A DNA stretch of 64,000 nucleotides from positions 57,494 through 121,493 of the forward strand of contig QGNM01000001.1 of assembly GCA_003228095.2 (NCBI GenBank), read 5' to 3'. The position numbers and the translations under genes were made by a program. Shown piece after piece: positions 16,612 to 26,111 of the stretch. Positions within the stretch are counted from its first letter, which is position 1, and each line of letters begins with the position of its first letter. Below the pieces are notes generated by a model. The model was not told the DNA's origin, made no database searches, and saw only the letters and a program-made list of their open reading frames with translations. The stretch comes from Chloroflexota bacterium (lineage in GTDB: Bacteria > Chloroflexota > Dehalococcoidia > Lucifugimonadales > UBA2962).

Positions 16612-18337
16612 ATTCCAAATGACAGCATTGCTAACCTCTATTGTTGTATCAACGATTATTGGAGCATCATGTTCTGAACAAGTCATTGATAGCAAGGCAG
16701 AATCAATATCTGAAACCAACAACGTTATTAATGAATCCAATGAGCCAAACCGAGAATCTAATACTCAATTTATTATCGGATCTGATTTAGGAGCACATAG
16801 AGAACGATTCTCTGTCATCACGCTTAATGATGGCCGAATTATGGCAATCGGGGGTAAAGCAATCGGGCTACGAAACGTCGAGATGGGAAACTTTGAAGAC
16901 TCCACAGAGCTTCTTGATATAGCTACAATGACTTGGAAGCTAACCGGGAAAATGAATGAGAAAAGAAAGTCTCCAGGCGTAGCCCAGTTAAATGATCAAA
17001 CCGTGATTACAGCAGGTGGTACAGGTGCTGCTAAAGTGCCATTAAACTCTGTCGAAATATGGAACCCTAACACAGAGGAATGGCAGCACACTACACCAAT
17101 GAACACCGCGCGAGATTCTATGGGTTATGTTTTACTACCTGATGGTAGGTTTATGGTTACAGGCGGTAAAAGCATCGATAAAAAAGGTGTTTTAATATCT
17201 TATATTAAAGAGTGCGAAATATACGATCCTGAAACTGAACAATGGATAGAAATAGCTCCTATGCATGAAGAGCGAGTAAATCATACAGCCACACTATTAA
17301 ATGATGGCAATATATTAGTTGTTGGAGGAGGAAAGGAAGATGGGCCTTATTCAAAAACTGTTGAGCTCTATGATATAAGGCGAGATATTTGGATATTATT
17401 AGAACCGATGTCAGTTGGTAGAGCTATGCATACTGCAACTAAGCTGCTTGATGGAAGAGTCTTAATAGTTGGAGGTCGCGGCAAAAAGACTTCAACCGAA
17501 ATATACGACCCTAGAAATAAAAAATGGTCAAGTTCAGGGGATACAGAGTATCCAAGAGCAGAACACAGCGCCATCAGACTTCCCGATGGGAGTATCTTAA
17601 TCACTGGGGGTATTGGGCAACTAACACAGGTTGAACTTTACAGTTCAAGGGTAAACAGTTGGTCAACAATCAGTCAGCTATCCACGGGACGCTATCGACA
17701 CAATTCGATCGTTTTGGATGATGGGACTGCTATTGTTATTGGCGGAATCAGTAAAGACGGCATATTAGCCTCAACTGAAACTCTTAATTTTAGTGGAGAA
17801 ATTATTAAATTACCTGATATTTCATATGACAGTGATTTATATGGCTTTAATGAGTACGAAGGTTATGCAGCTGGCAATGAAGCACTAAATTCAAAAGAAA
17901 GTGAAGCTGTGATTGCGACCGCCACACCTGCTGTCACTACGGCTTCATTGAACCTGTCCGAACCAGTGGATCAGGTGCCAGGTGTTGGTACAACCAATGT
18001 ACAACTAGCAGTACCAGTAAGGCTTACGCAAGGCAAAGAAATAGTTGCTCCAGACAGTCTTCAAAGAGGGATTGCAGTAGAATTTATGTATATTATAGAA
18101 GATACAAGGTGCTCAGATTGTGGCGATCAGGGTCAAGCGGTGATACGAATAAATCTGCGAGTACCAAGCGGGCCTCTAGGAGAATCAGACATGATATTGA
18201 CCGGAGACCCATCTACTCCTTATGTTAAGAAGTTTGGTCGATATTCTGTTGTGTTTGTCAGTTTAGAACCAGGTCCAGGAACTACTATCAAAGAAAATCC
18301 TGAACAGGCAATTGCAACACTCGCAGTAATTCAGTAG
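16583..18337 (+). CDS. Kelch-repeat lipoprotein
   Basis: A 584-residue secreted protein. The N-terminus has basic residues, a hydrophobic stretch and a lipobox (IGASC, Cys30). Six kelch repeats follow (about 65-400), each with a paired-glycine turn such as AIGGK, VVGGG, IVGGR or ITGGI after DGR/DGS, and a W-P-M type blade end; six blades would close one propeller. After a Thr/Ser-rich linker comes a ~130-residue C-terminal region with a CSDC pair that I do not recognise. The ATG at 16583 is preferred over 16619 because AGAGG lies nine bases upstream and it gives a charged n-region. It overlaps the amidohydrolase gene. Confidence 0.82.
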   Translation: MVRLLLKNSKFQMTALLTSIVVSTIIGASCSEQVIDSKAESISETNNVINESNEPNRESNTQFIIGSDLGAHRERFSVITLNDGRIMAIGGKAIGLRNVEMGNFEDSTELLDIATMTWKLTGKMNEKRKSPGVAQLNDQTVITAGGTGAAKVPLNSVEIWNPNTEEWQHTTPMNTARDSMGYVLLPDGRFMVTGGKSIDKKGVLISYIKECEIYDPETEQWIEIAPMHEERVNHTATLLNDGNILVVGGGKEDGPYSKTVELYDIRRDIWILLEPMSVGRAMHTATKLLDGRVLIVGGRGKKTSTEIYDPRNKKWSSSGDTEYPRAEHSAIRLPDGSILITGGIGQLTQVELYSSRVNSWSTISQLSTGRYRHNSIVLDDGTAIVIGGISKDGILASTETLNFSGEIIKLPDISYDSDLYGFNEYEGYAAGNEALNSKESEAVIATATPAVTTASLNLSEPVDQVPGVGTTNVQLAVPVRLTQGKEIVAPDSLQRGIAVEFMYIIEDTRCSDCGDQGQAVIRINLRVPSGPLGESDMILTGDPSTPYVKKFGRYSVVFVSLEPGPGTTIKENPEQAIATLAVIQ

Positions 18338-18359
18338 TTTAAAGATTCAAGGTAATGGC

Positions 18360-19199
18360 TTACTGTACCGGGGCCGTACCACAAAAAATGTCATAATCAA
18401 TTAACTCAGTAACTGTAGGATTATCACCACATAATGGGCAATTGGGATCTCGACGAATTTTTACTGTCCTGAAGTCCATATCCATAGCGTCAATCAATAA
18501 AAGTTTTCCAGACAAAGATTGCCCTATACCTATTATTATTTTGATCGCTTCTGTTGCTTGTATAGTTCCGACCATACCTGGCAAGACGCCAAGCACTCCT
18601 GCCTCTGCACAACTAGGAACTTCACCTGGAGGTGGTGGTTCAGGGAAAAGGCATCTATAGCAACCTTTACCTGGAATAAATACAGTAGCTTGGCCGTCAA
18701 AAAGGAGAATGCTTCCATCAACTAATGGTTTACCAGAAAGATACGCTGCATCGTTTACTAAGTATCGAGTGGCAAAGTTATCAACCCCATTAATAATGAC
18801 GTCATATTGAGACATGATTTCCATAGCATTGTCCGACATTAGAGGAACCTCATGAAGTATTACATTAACGTCTTTATTGTAGGCTTCTAATGTGTCTTTA
18901 GCTGACTGAACTTTTGGTCTACCAATATCTGAGTCCGTATGTAGAATTTGTCTCTGAAGATTACTAACGTCCACATCATCAAAATCAACAATTCCTATTG
19001 TTCCTACGCCTGCAAGAGTCAAATATAGTGCCACTGGTGACCCAAGACCCCCAGCTCCTACAATTAACACTTTAGCTTCAAGCAATTTTCGTTGTCCTGA
19101 AGACCCAACCTGAGGCATTATTATATGCCTACTATATCTTTTAACCTGATATGGAGTTAATGCCTTATTTTGACCATCAATCCGGTCTATAACTGTCAT
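18360..19199 (-). CDS. moeB: ThiF/MoeB-family adenylyltransferase
   Basis: E1-like enzyme that adenylates the C-terminal glycine of a ubiquitin-like sulfur carrier (MoaD, ThiS or similar). The ATP-binding loop is VGAGGLGSP (about 47-55); the SNLQRQILH arginine finger and zinc-binding cysteines (CYRC and CPLC) are present. At 279 residues it has no rhodanese domain. AGGAGA precedes the ATG. MoeB is preferred over ThiF because no thiamine genes are near and a molybdate transporter is in the same window; this is weak evidence. It converges with the kelch gene, 22 bp apart. Confidence 0.82.
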   Translation of the reverse strand: MTVIDRIDGQNKALTPYQVKRYSRHIIMPQVGSSGQRKLLEAKVLIVGAGGLGSPVALYLTLAGVGTIGIVDFDDVDVSNLQRQILHTDSDIGRPKVQSAKDTLEAYNKDVNVILHEVPLMSDNAMEIMSQYDVIINGVDNFATRYLVNDAAYLSGKPLVDGSILLFDGQATVFIPGKGCYRCLFPEPPPPGEVPSCAEAGVLGVLPGMVGTIQATEAIKIIIGIGQSLSGKLLLIDAMDMDFRTVKIRRDPNCPLCGDNPTVTELIDYDIFCGTAPVQ

Positions 19200-19383
19200 T
19201 TATGCTATCTCCTAATAAGTTTAGATATGTAATTTCTACTGTAAACGTTAATTGGTATATCTTATTTTGTCATAAAACTAACTCAAATAACTATACTAAG
19301 CTCATTGTTATAGTATTTAGGTTTAAGTAATTCACCATATAAAATGATATTGCAGTAAATTAAACAAAAGTGAAGATGAGTCT

Positions 19384-19389
19384 TATAAT
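19384..19389 (+). promoter_or_regulatory. -10 box directly before coaX, possible leaderless start
   Basis: TATAAT at 19384-19389 ends nine bases before the coaX ATG (19399). Transcription would start at or within a few bases of the start codon, which fits a leaderless mRNA; no ribosome-binding site is visible there. No good -35 box. Confidence 0.4.
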
Positions 19390-19398
19390 AATTAAATC

Positions 19399-20163
19399 AT
19401 GTTACTGACTATAGATGTAGGAAATACAAATATTACCCTCGGTGTTTTTAAGGGAACTAAACTAATTGCCAGTGGAAGAATTGCATCTGATCCCTACCGA
19501 ATGGCAGATGAGTACGGGTTAATACTCAGCAATCTTTTACCAGCCAAAGGCGTTAATACTAATCAAATAACTGGGGTGTCAATGTGTAGTGTGGTACCCC
19601 AAATGACCGCCACGTTTGTTGAACTCTGTGAAAAATACCTTGGCCAGACGCCGTTAATAGTTGGGGCTGGAGTTAAAACTGGTGTACGCGTTCTGTATGA
19701 CACTCCAAAAGATGTTGGTTCAGACAGAATAGTGGATGCGGTGGCTGCATTTAAAACGTATGGAGGACCTTGCATAGTAGTGGATTTTGGGACTGCGACT
19801 GTTTTTGATGCGATTTCCGAAAAAGGCGATTACCTAGGCGGAGCAATAGCCCCAGGACTTGATGTGTCGGCCGAATCGCTATATAGAGCTACCTCCCAAC
19901 TTCGTCGAGTTGAGCTAGACCACCCAACAGAGGCTATAGGGAAAAACACCATCCACTCCCTTCAATCAGGATTAGTTCTAGGTTATTACGATATGGTGAA
20001 GGGTATGGTATCCAGATTTAAAGATGAATTAGGTAAGGAGAGTAAGGTGATAGCCACTGGGGGACATGCAAACCTATTTGATATAGAAAACAGTGTGTTT
20101 GATATCATTGATCTTAATTTAACTCTAACTGGACTTCGAATTACACACGAACTTAATCAATAG
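19399..20163 (+). CDS. coaX: Type III pantothenate kinase
   Basis: Phosphorylates pantothenate, the first step of coenzyme A synthesis; this form is not inhibited by CoA and needs a monovalent cation. The N-terminal phosphate loop LLTIDVGNTNITLGVF, the middle GSDRIVDAVAAF and VDFGTATVFDA, and LGGAIAPGL are the family signatures. 254 residues is normal. coaBC lies 78 bp downstream on the same strand, so three CoA activities are grouped. Confidence 0.95.
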   Translation: MLLTIDVGNTNITLGVFKGTKLIASGRIASDPYRMADEYGLILSNLLPAKGVNTNQITGVSMCSVVPQMTATFVELCEKYLGQTPLIVGAGVKTGVRVLYDTPKDVGSDRIVDAVAAFKTYGGPCIVVDFGTATVFDAISEKGDYLGGAIAPGLDVSAESLYRATSQLRRVELDHPTEAIGKNTIHSLQSGLVLGYYDMVKGMVSRFKDELGKESKVIATGGHANLFDIENSVFDIIDLNLTLTGLRITHELNQ

Positions 20164-20241
20164 TAAAATTTTGTTTAATCTATAAAAATCTGTTATAAAA
20201 ATAATAGGCCTTTACCTAGTAAAAAAGGAAGGGACCAAAAA

Positions 20242-21456
20242 ATGAAAAACCCTCTAAAAAACTGTTCCATCGGACTCGGTGTAACCGGAAGTATTGCATC
20301 TTATAAAGCATTAGACCTAGCAAGTAAGCTAGTGCAGCAAGGTGCCTCAGTACATACATTAATGACCGGTGGTGCTACAAAAATAGTTACTCCTCTGGCT
20401 TTTACTGCTATTACCCACAACTCTGTCGGTGTAGATCTATATAATCCATGTTCAGATATAGGAATGGATCATGTGTCAGTAGCGAAAACCATAAAATTAT
20501 TGATCATCGCTCCAGCAACAGCGAACACCTTGGCAAAAATGGCATATGGGATTTCTGACAACACAGTAACCACAACATATTTGGCTACTGAGGCGCCAGT
20601 GATTGTTGTTCCAGCTATGGATGGAAATATGTACTCCAACACTGCCACCCAAACCAACATAAATATATTAAAAGATAGGGGAACTTATGTAATTGGTCCA
20701 TATGAAGGTCACCTTGCATCAGGACAAAAAGGTATTGGAAGAATGGCCGACACTGATGAGATTTTACAGTGGGCTAAGTTAATCATTGGGCAAAAGGGAG
20801 ACATGATAAATCTCAAAGTTGTAGTTACAGCTGGAGGAACAAAAGAACCTTTAGATCCTATTAGAGTAATAACAAACCGCTCCTCTGGCAAAATGGGTAC
20901 TGCGATCGCAGAGGCAGCAAGAGACAGAGGGGCTTCCGTCACACTTATAACAAGCTCACCTGAAGCACCAAACATAATAGGCGTTGATACCGTGATAGCA
21001 GAAACAGCAGATGAAATGGCAACCCAAACTAAGCTCCATATTAAAAAAGCAGACGCACTAATTATGGCTGCCGCAATCTCAGACTGGAAACCAACCGTTG
21101 CCTCTTTAGAAAAAATCAAAAAGGTCGGAGCTAATAACTTAAAACTCGAATTAACGAAAACTGAAGATGTAATTGCTTCAATAAACAGTAGCGAATTGAT
21201 TAAGGTAGGATTTGCTGCAGAGACAGAAAACTTAGTACAGAACGCCAAAATAAAACTAAATAGGAAAAACCTGGACCTTGTAGTAGCCAATCAAATAAAC
21301 CAAGAATACCCAGTATTTGGTGCTGACACGAATAAGGTTGTATTTATTGATAAAAATGGTGAAGAAGATTTACCAGAAATGGCTAAATATGATCTTGGTC
21401 ATCTAATAATTGATCGCCTAAAGACTATGGTGAACAAAAAAAAATTAACTCGTTAA
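20242..21456 (+). CDS. coaBC: Bifunctional phosphopantothenoylcysteine decarboxylase / phosphopantothenate-cysteine ligase
   Basis: Joins cysteine to 4'-phosphopantothenate and decarboxylates the product in CoA synthesis. The N-terminal flavin domain (CoaC, about 1-185) has LGVTGSIASYKA, an IAPATANTLAKMAYGI segment and the PAMDGNMY loop with the active-site pattern. The C-terminal ligase (CoaB, ~190-404) has VTAGGTKEPLDPIRVITNRSSGKMG and the VANQIN motif. 404 residues is typical. AAGGAAGGGA precedes the ATG. The end overlaps the convergent SDR gene by 12 bp. Confidence 0.96.
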   Translation: MKNPLKNCSIGLGVTGSIASYKALDLASKLVQQGASVHTLMTGGATKIVTPLAFTAITHNSVGVDLYNPCSDIGMDHVSVAKTIKLLIIAPATANTLAKMAYGISDNTVTTTYLATEAPVIVVPAMDGNMYSNTATQTNINILKDRGTYVIGPYEGHLASGQKGIGRMADTDEILQWAKLIIGQKGDMINLKVVVTAGGTKEPLDPIRVITNRSSGKMGTAIAEAARDRGASVTLITSSPEAPNIIGVDTVIAETADEMATQTKLHIKKADALIMAAAISDWKPTVASLEKIKKVGANNLKLELTKTEDVIASINSSELIKVGFAAETENLVQNAKIKLNRKNLDLVVANQINQEYPVFGADTNKVVFIDKNGEEDLPEMAKYDLGHLIIDRLKTMVNKKKLTR

Positions 21457-22275
21457 TTTATCCAACATGGAAATTGGAGATGCTGTCAGCAAACCAGCAT
21501 CTACCGGCAATGTGACCCCACTGACCCATCTAGCTTCGTCTGATGACAGAAATAAAGCTGCCCATGCAATATCCCATGCTGTACCTTCTGTTTGTAATGG
21601 AGCTGCTTTTCTCCTTAAATCTCGCAATTTTTGATCAACCCTATCCTCAACCATAGAAGTGTATACGTGTCCGGGAGCAATGCAATTAACCCTGATACCA
21701 TCAGGGCCATGATCATGGCACATCTGTTGAGTTAAGGCAATTACACCTGCCTTTGATAGTGCATATGGTATGGAAGGGCCGAAACCTCCAGATCTCATAG
21801 CCACAAAAGAGGACATGTTAAGGATAGAACCTGCTCCATTTTCGAGCATAGCAGGTATTGCATACCTTGACATTGAAACCATACTGTTTAAATTCACATC
21901 GAGTATGTTTTTATATTCATTTTCATCTAAATCAACAACCGACCCTAACCCTCTAACCCCAACATTATTAATAAGCACATCTAAACTTCCATAATTATTG
22001 ATCGCGCAGTCGATCACATTTTTACATTCATCTGAATTCGTTATGTCGGCCAAGTAGAAAGATGCTATACCATCGTTATTTAATATCTGATTAACCGTAC
22101 GTTCGCCTCTTTCCTTATCTAAATCCACCACCAGAACTTTGGCTCCCTGACTAGCAAATAAAATAGCAGTTGCCTGACCTATGCCATAACCAGTTTCTCT
22201 TGAGCCAGATCCGGTTACAATCACATTTTTCCCGATCAGCCTGTTTCCTTTTAAATTTACCAAATTGTCATACAT
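21445..22275 (-). CDS. Short-chain dehydrogenase/reductase
   Basis: A 276-residue classical SDR. The cofactor loop reads VTGSGSRETGYGIGQ, longer than the usual TGxxxGxG, and is followed by VLVVDLD, whose Asp favours NAD over NADP. NNVG, the catalytic serine (NMSSFV), the tyrosine-lysine pair (YALSK) and the late IRVNCIAPG motif are present. The substrate is unknown; the general pattern resembles alcohol or cyclohexanol-type SDRs. It is 39 bp downstream of an unrecognised protein gene. Its last 12 bp overlap coaBC tail to tail. Confidence 0.85.
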   Translation of the reverse strand: MYDNLVNLKGNRLIGKNVIVTGSGSRETGYGIGQATAILFASQGAKVLVVDLDKERGERTVNQILNNDGIASFYLADITNSDECKNVIDCAINNYGSLDVLINNVGVRGLGSVVDLDENEYKNILDVNLNSMVSMSRYAIPAMLENGAGSILNMSSFVAMRSGGFGPSIPYALSKAGVIALTQQMCHDHGPDGIRVNCIAPGHVYTSMVEDRVDQKLRDLRRKAAPLQTEGTAWDIAWAALFLSSDEARWVSGVTLPVDAGLLTASPISMLDKLTS

Positions 22276-22314
22276 TTAATAAACCTCAAAATAGACGTGC
22301 CTGAAGATGTTCGC

Positions 22315-23262
22315 TCATGTTACTTTTTTCCACTTAACTATCATATGCGCATCATGATAACCACTACCAATAATACGTTTTTGATATTCAATTTTAATGG
22401 AACCCTGGCGTTCCAAATTTTTCAATGCGCTTAGATATCCATCAAGGTAATTTCTTTTCTTACTATATGAATAAGCTAATTCATCAAACTCATTAGTCAT
22501 GTCATATAGTTCAAGGAAGGGTTCAATATGTAGAAAATGTTGCGTTTCTTGGTTCAAAAAATAATCTAATAATGCAGTAAATTCTATTCCTATTTGCTCC
22601 ATCGATCCAAAAGTAAATACCAAACTATTATTTTGCAATTTATAATTTGCATCGGGTTTAAAAAAATCAAAGAGCCTGGCACTGAAATTATGGTTAGAGA
22701 TATTAAGAGCGGATTTTTGTTTTTCAATTGAATGTGCTATTTCTATAGTCGGCTCCACCCAATCACTTACATAAAAGTTTTTCTCCTCAAGTTCGTATGC
22801 CAAAGCCAGGACGTTATGGCATGGACCAGCACCAAATTCATATATATTCTTGTGTTCTCTTAAAAAATAGTGAGCTATAATTTTTCGAAGTATAGTCAAG
22901 AATTTAGCTTCAAAAAAATCGTCTTCCGGGAGTATAAATTCACCCATATACCGCATCACTGTTTTACCCTGGCGGTAATAATATGGAAGTAGACTTGCAT
23001 GATTGATACCATCAACCCTTGATTCATCGAGGTTTTGTTGCCAGCCCTCTAGCCAAGCATTTTTTCGCTTAACGCCAGATTGCACCAATTTCGTTTTAAA
23101 AAACTTACGATATGATTCTAAATGCGACTTTCTCTCATTGTCAGTAAGTATCCGGTAGCGCAAATTTAAATTGTATACATGTTGTTTAATAAAGGCAGAT
23201 ATCTTTAAATCGAAACATTTTTCGATTTGCTCTGCCGTCACTATCTGATTATATGGGTCCAA
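22315..23262 (-). CDS. Protein with class I methyltransferase-like motif, not recognised
   Basis: A 315-residue protein of unknown family. The N-terminal ~110 residues are helical and highly charged with no pattern I know. Near residues 140-165, IYEFGAGPCHNVLALA followed by FYVSDWVEPTIEIA reads like SAM motif I and the following acidic-strand region of a class I methyltransferase. VFTFGSMEQIG could be the next strand. Later residues HFLHIEPFLELYD resemble a further core strand. The start is TTG at 23262. It may form a two-gene transcript with the SDR 39 bp downstream. The methyltransferase assignment is a tentative inference. Confidence 0.55.
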   Translation of the reverse strand: MDPYNQIVTAEQIEKCFDLKISAFIKQHVYNLNLRYRILTDNERKSHLESYRKFFKTKLVQSGVKRKNAWLEGWQQNLDESRVDGINHASLLPYYYRQGKTVMRYMGEFILPEDDFFEAKFLTILRKIIAHYFLREHKNIYEFGAGPCHNVLALAYELEEKNFYVSDWVEPTIEIAHSIEKQKSALNISNHNFSARLFDFFKPDANYKLQNNSLVFTFGSMEQIGIEFTALLDYFLNQETQHFLHIEPFLELYDMTNEFDELAYSYSKKRNYLDGYLSALKNLERQGSIKIEYQKRIIGSGYHDAHMIVKWKKVT

Positions 23263-23369
23263 TTAAATAAGTCTCCTGTGAGTTTATATATCAGATTAAA
23301 ATTATATCCAATATTCCTACAAGATGAGGCTGAAATATAAAAAACCAACTTTTAATGAGGAAAAGTACA

Positions 23370-23399
23370 TTGATAGGTTATATCATCGAAGCCTAGAAT
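23370..23399 (+). promoter_or_regulatory. Predicted promoter of valS
   Basis: TTGATA (23370-23375), 18 bp spacer and TAGAAT (23394-23399); predicted start near 23406, about 25 bases before the ATG. The short leader leaves no room for a T-box riboswitch. Confidence 0.6.
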
Positions 23400-23410
23400 T
23401 AACCTCTAGG
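23392..23410. promoter_or_regulatory. Inverted repeat over the valS -10 and start site
   Basis: CCTAGA (23392-23397), 7 bp spacer and TCTAGG (23405-23410) form a perfect inverted repeat covering the -10 box and the predicted transcript start, as an operator would. Confidence 0.4.
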
Positions 23411-23429
23411 ATTACCTTGTACACAATAA

Positions 23430-26111
23430 ATGAAATCATCAATTAACGAAAACAGTATCCCAAAAGCTTATATTCCCGCAGATTATGAGAATGATGTTTA
23501 TAAAATGTGGACGGATAATGGGTTTTTTAAACCCGATACTTCACTTAAGAAAGATCCTTTTGTAATTATTATGCCTCCACCGAATGTGACTGGAGCTTTG
23601 CATATGGGACATGCACTTACTGCTGCCCTACAAGATTTAATGGCAAGATGGCATCGGATGTTAGGGCAGCCTACACTACTATTGCCCGGTGCAGACCATG
23701 CTGGAATTGCAACACAGGTAGTTGTAGAAAGGGAACTAAAAAAAGAAGGCGAATCGAGACAATCTTTAGGAAGAGAACAATTCATCCATAAAGTCTGGAA
23801 TTGGGTCGAAAAATATGGAAACCGTATAGATGAACAGCATAAGCGTCTCGGTATTTCTGCTGATTGGAGTAGACGTAAATTTACCTTGGAAGATGGTCCA
23901 AGTAAGGCAGTTAAACAAACATTTATTAATTTATATAAAGACGGTCTAATCTATAAAGGTGAGAGGATAATTAACTGGTGCACCAATTGTTTAACTGCGT
24001 TATCTGACCTAGAAGTCAAATACTCTGAAGAACAAGGATCTCTCTATCATATACGTTATGTGCTCGAAGATGGCTTAGGTGAATTAGTAGTTGCTACTAC
24101 AAGGCCAGAAACATTGTTAGGAGACACTGCTGTCGCTATAAACCCAAATGACAGTCGATATTCTGGGATGGCAGGTAAAAACGTGATCTTGCCGATCACA
24201 GGCAGAAAATTACCTATAATTGAAGATGAGTCTGTTGACCTAGACTTTGGAACGGGTGCTCTAAAAGTGACCCCAGGACATGATGCTACTGACTTTGAGA
24301 TTGGAGAGCGACATGGCTTGGAAATCATTAACATTATGAACCCAAACGGAACAATGAATGAAAACACTGGAACATATCAAGGCATAACACTTAAGGAAGC
24401 AAGAGAGAAAATAATAAATCAGTTACAGTCAGACGGTTTACTGATTGATGTCGAATCATATATACACTCGGTTGGGAAATGTGATCGAAGTGGGGATACT
24501 ATAGAACCTATTGTCAGCACGCAGTGGTTCGTAAAAACTAAACACCTAGCTCAACCAGCAATTGAGGCTGTAAAAACAGGGTCAATTGAAATAATCCCAA
24601 AAAGGTTTGAAAAAGTTTATTTTAATTGGATGGAGAACATTAAGGATTGGTGTATTAGCAGGCAACTTTGGTGGGGACATCAGATACCGGTATGGTATTG
24701 TGACGATTGTGATGAAATTATAGTTACTACAGATCAACCAAACTCTTGCACCAAGTGTAATAGCCTAAACTTGCATCAAGACCCTGACGTTTTAGATACT
24801 TGGTTTAGTTCTGGTCTGTGGACCCATTCAACCCTTGGTTGGCCAGAAAATTCAGAAGACTTACAGCGCTATTACCCTGGAACAGTAATGGAGACAGGAT
24901 ATGACATTCTTTTCTTTTGGGTGTCAAGAATGATCATGATGGGCATATACAACAATCATGGCCACATCCCATTTAAAACCGTTTATCTCCATGGCCTTGT
25001 GTTAGACCCACAAGGTTCCAAAATGAGTAAAACCAAAGGTAACGTTTTGGACCCGCTTGATATCATTGACCAGCATGGAGCGGACGCAATGCGATTTGCG
25101 CTAACTACAGGCAATTCGCCAGGCCAAAATATCAGATTAAATGAGCAAAAACTGGAAGCAGGACGTAATTTTGCAAACAAAATCTGGAACTCATCAAGGT
25201 TTGTAATGATCAAAATGAGTGAAACAAACAGTCCTATTAATTGGCTAGAAACTCCAATTTCTAAACACCCTCAAGATCAATGGATACTGAGTAGATTAAA
25301 TGTAACTATAGACAAAGTTAATTTGTATATGAAGAACTATCAATTTGGTGAGGCTCAACTTGCAACTCACGATTTTATATGGAATGAATTCTGTGACTGG
25401 TACATAGAGATGGCCAAAATCAGATTACAGAATAACGATTTGATACCTTTACATATATTGCCGTATTTGCTAGAAAAAACCATGAGACTTCTACACCCAT
25501 TTATGCCATTTTTAACCGAGACTATATGGCAAACCCTGGCAAAAACATTACCTAAATCTATATATAAAGATTTTTCCAAAACCACACCTGCTTTAATAAT
25601 TGCTACATATCCAAAAGCTGACAATCAATTGTTTAATGAAAAAGCTGAAAAGAATGTGAACGGTATTATTGAAATTATAAAAGCTATAAGAAATATCCGG
25701 TCTGAGTTTAGAATTAAACCAACAGAAAAAATAAACGCTAGAATACAATCTAATTCAGAAACAGAAACATTGACTCAGCAATCTGAAACCATTAAAAAAT
25801 TAGCATTTGTAAATTCGCTAATAATCGAGAAGCATGGAGACATTCAACCTAATGAAGCATCCTTGGTTCTAGACCAAAGTACCGTGGTTATATCATTGGC
25901 AGGGCTAGTAGATATTGAAAATGAAAAAAAACGTTTGTTGGATGAACTAGAAGAACACATTCGTAATGAAGTCAATACACAGAAAAAACTAAGTAACAAG
26001 CAATTTACATCAAAGGCTCCGAGTGAGGTGATTCAAAGAGAAGAGGATCGGCTGAGTAAGATTTTAGAACGCAAAGACCGATTAAATGAAATAATTAGGC
26101 AACTGAATTAA
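23430..26111 (+). CDS. valS: Valyl-tRNA synthetase
   Basis: Charges tRNA-Val. Class I motifs are PPNVTGALHMGHAL (HIGH, near residue 50) and GSKMSKTKGN (KMSKS, near 532). The CP1 editing domain has TTRPETLLGDTAVAI. The WWGHQIPVWYC zinc-knuckle region, anticodon-binding helices and a C-terminal coiled coil (last ~65 residues, starting VDIENEKKRLLDELE) complete 893 residues, a full-length form. ATG start with no strong ribosome-binding site. The last 17 bp overlap a convergent gene. Confidence 0.97.
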   Translation: MKSSINENSIPKAYIPADYENDVYKMWTDNGFFKPDTSLKKDPFVIIMPPPNVTGALHMGHALTAALQDLMARWHRMLGQPTLLLPGADHAGIATQVVVERELKKEGESRQSLGREQFIHKVWNWVEKYGNRIDEQHKRLGISADWSRRKFTLEDGPSKAVKQTFINLYKDGLIYKGERIINWCTNCLTALSDLEVKYSEEQGSLYHIRYVLEDGLGELVVATTRPETLLGDTAVAINPNDSRYSGMAGKNVILPITGRKLPIIEDESVDLDFGTGALKVTPGHDATDFEIGERHGLEIINIMNPNGTMNENTGTYQGITLKEAREKIINQLQSDGLLIDVESYIHSVGKCDRSGDTIEPIVSTQWFVKTKHLAQPAIEAVKTGSIEIIPKRFEKVYFNWMENIKDWCISRQLWWGHQIPVWYCDDCDEIIVTTDQPNSCTKCNSLNLHQDPDVLDTWFSSGLWTHSTLGWPENSEDLQRYYPGTVMETGYDILFFWVSRMIMMGIYNNHGHIPFKTVYLHGLVLDPQGSKMSKTKGNVLDPLDIIDQHGADAMRFALTTGNSPGQNIRLNEQKLEAGRNFANKIWNSSRFVMIKMSETNSPINWLETPISKHPQDQWILSRLNVTIDKVNLYMKNYQFGEAQLATHDFIWNEFCDWYIEMAKIRLQNNDLIPLHILPYLLEKTMRLLHPFMPFLTETIWQTLAKTLPKSIYKDFSKTTPALIIATYPKADNQLFNEKAEKNVNGIIEIIKAIRNIRSEFRIKPTEKINARIQSNSETETLTQQSETIKKLAFVNSLIIEKHGDIQPNEASLVLDQSTVVISLAGLVDIENEKKRLLDELEEHIRNEVNTQKKLSNKQFTSKAPSEVIQREEDRLSKILERKDRLNEIIRQLN

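Noticed and set aside
23263..23429. T-box riboswitch before valS
   Set aside because: The predicted leader is about 25 nt and I found no T-box sequence or specifier-loop arrangement.
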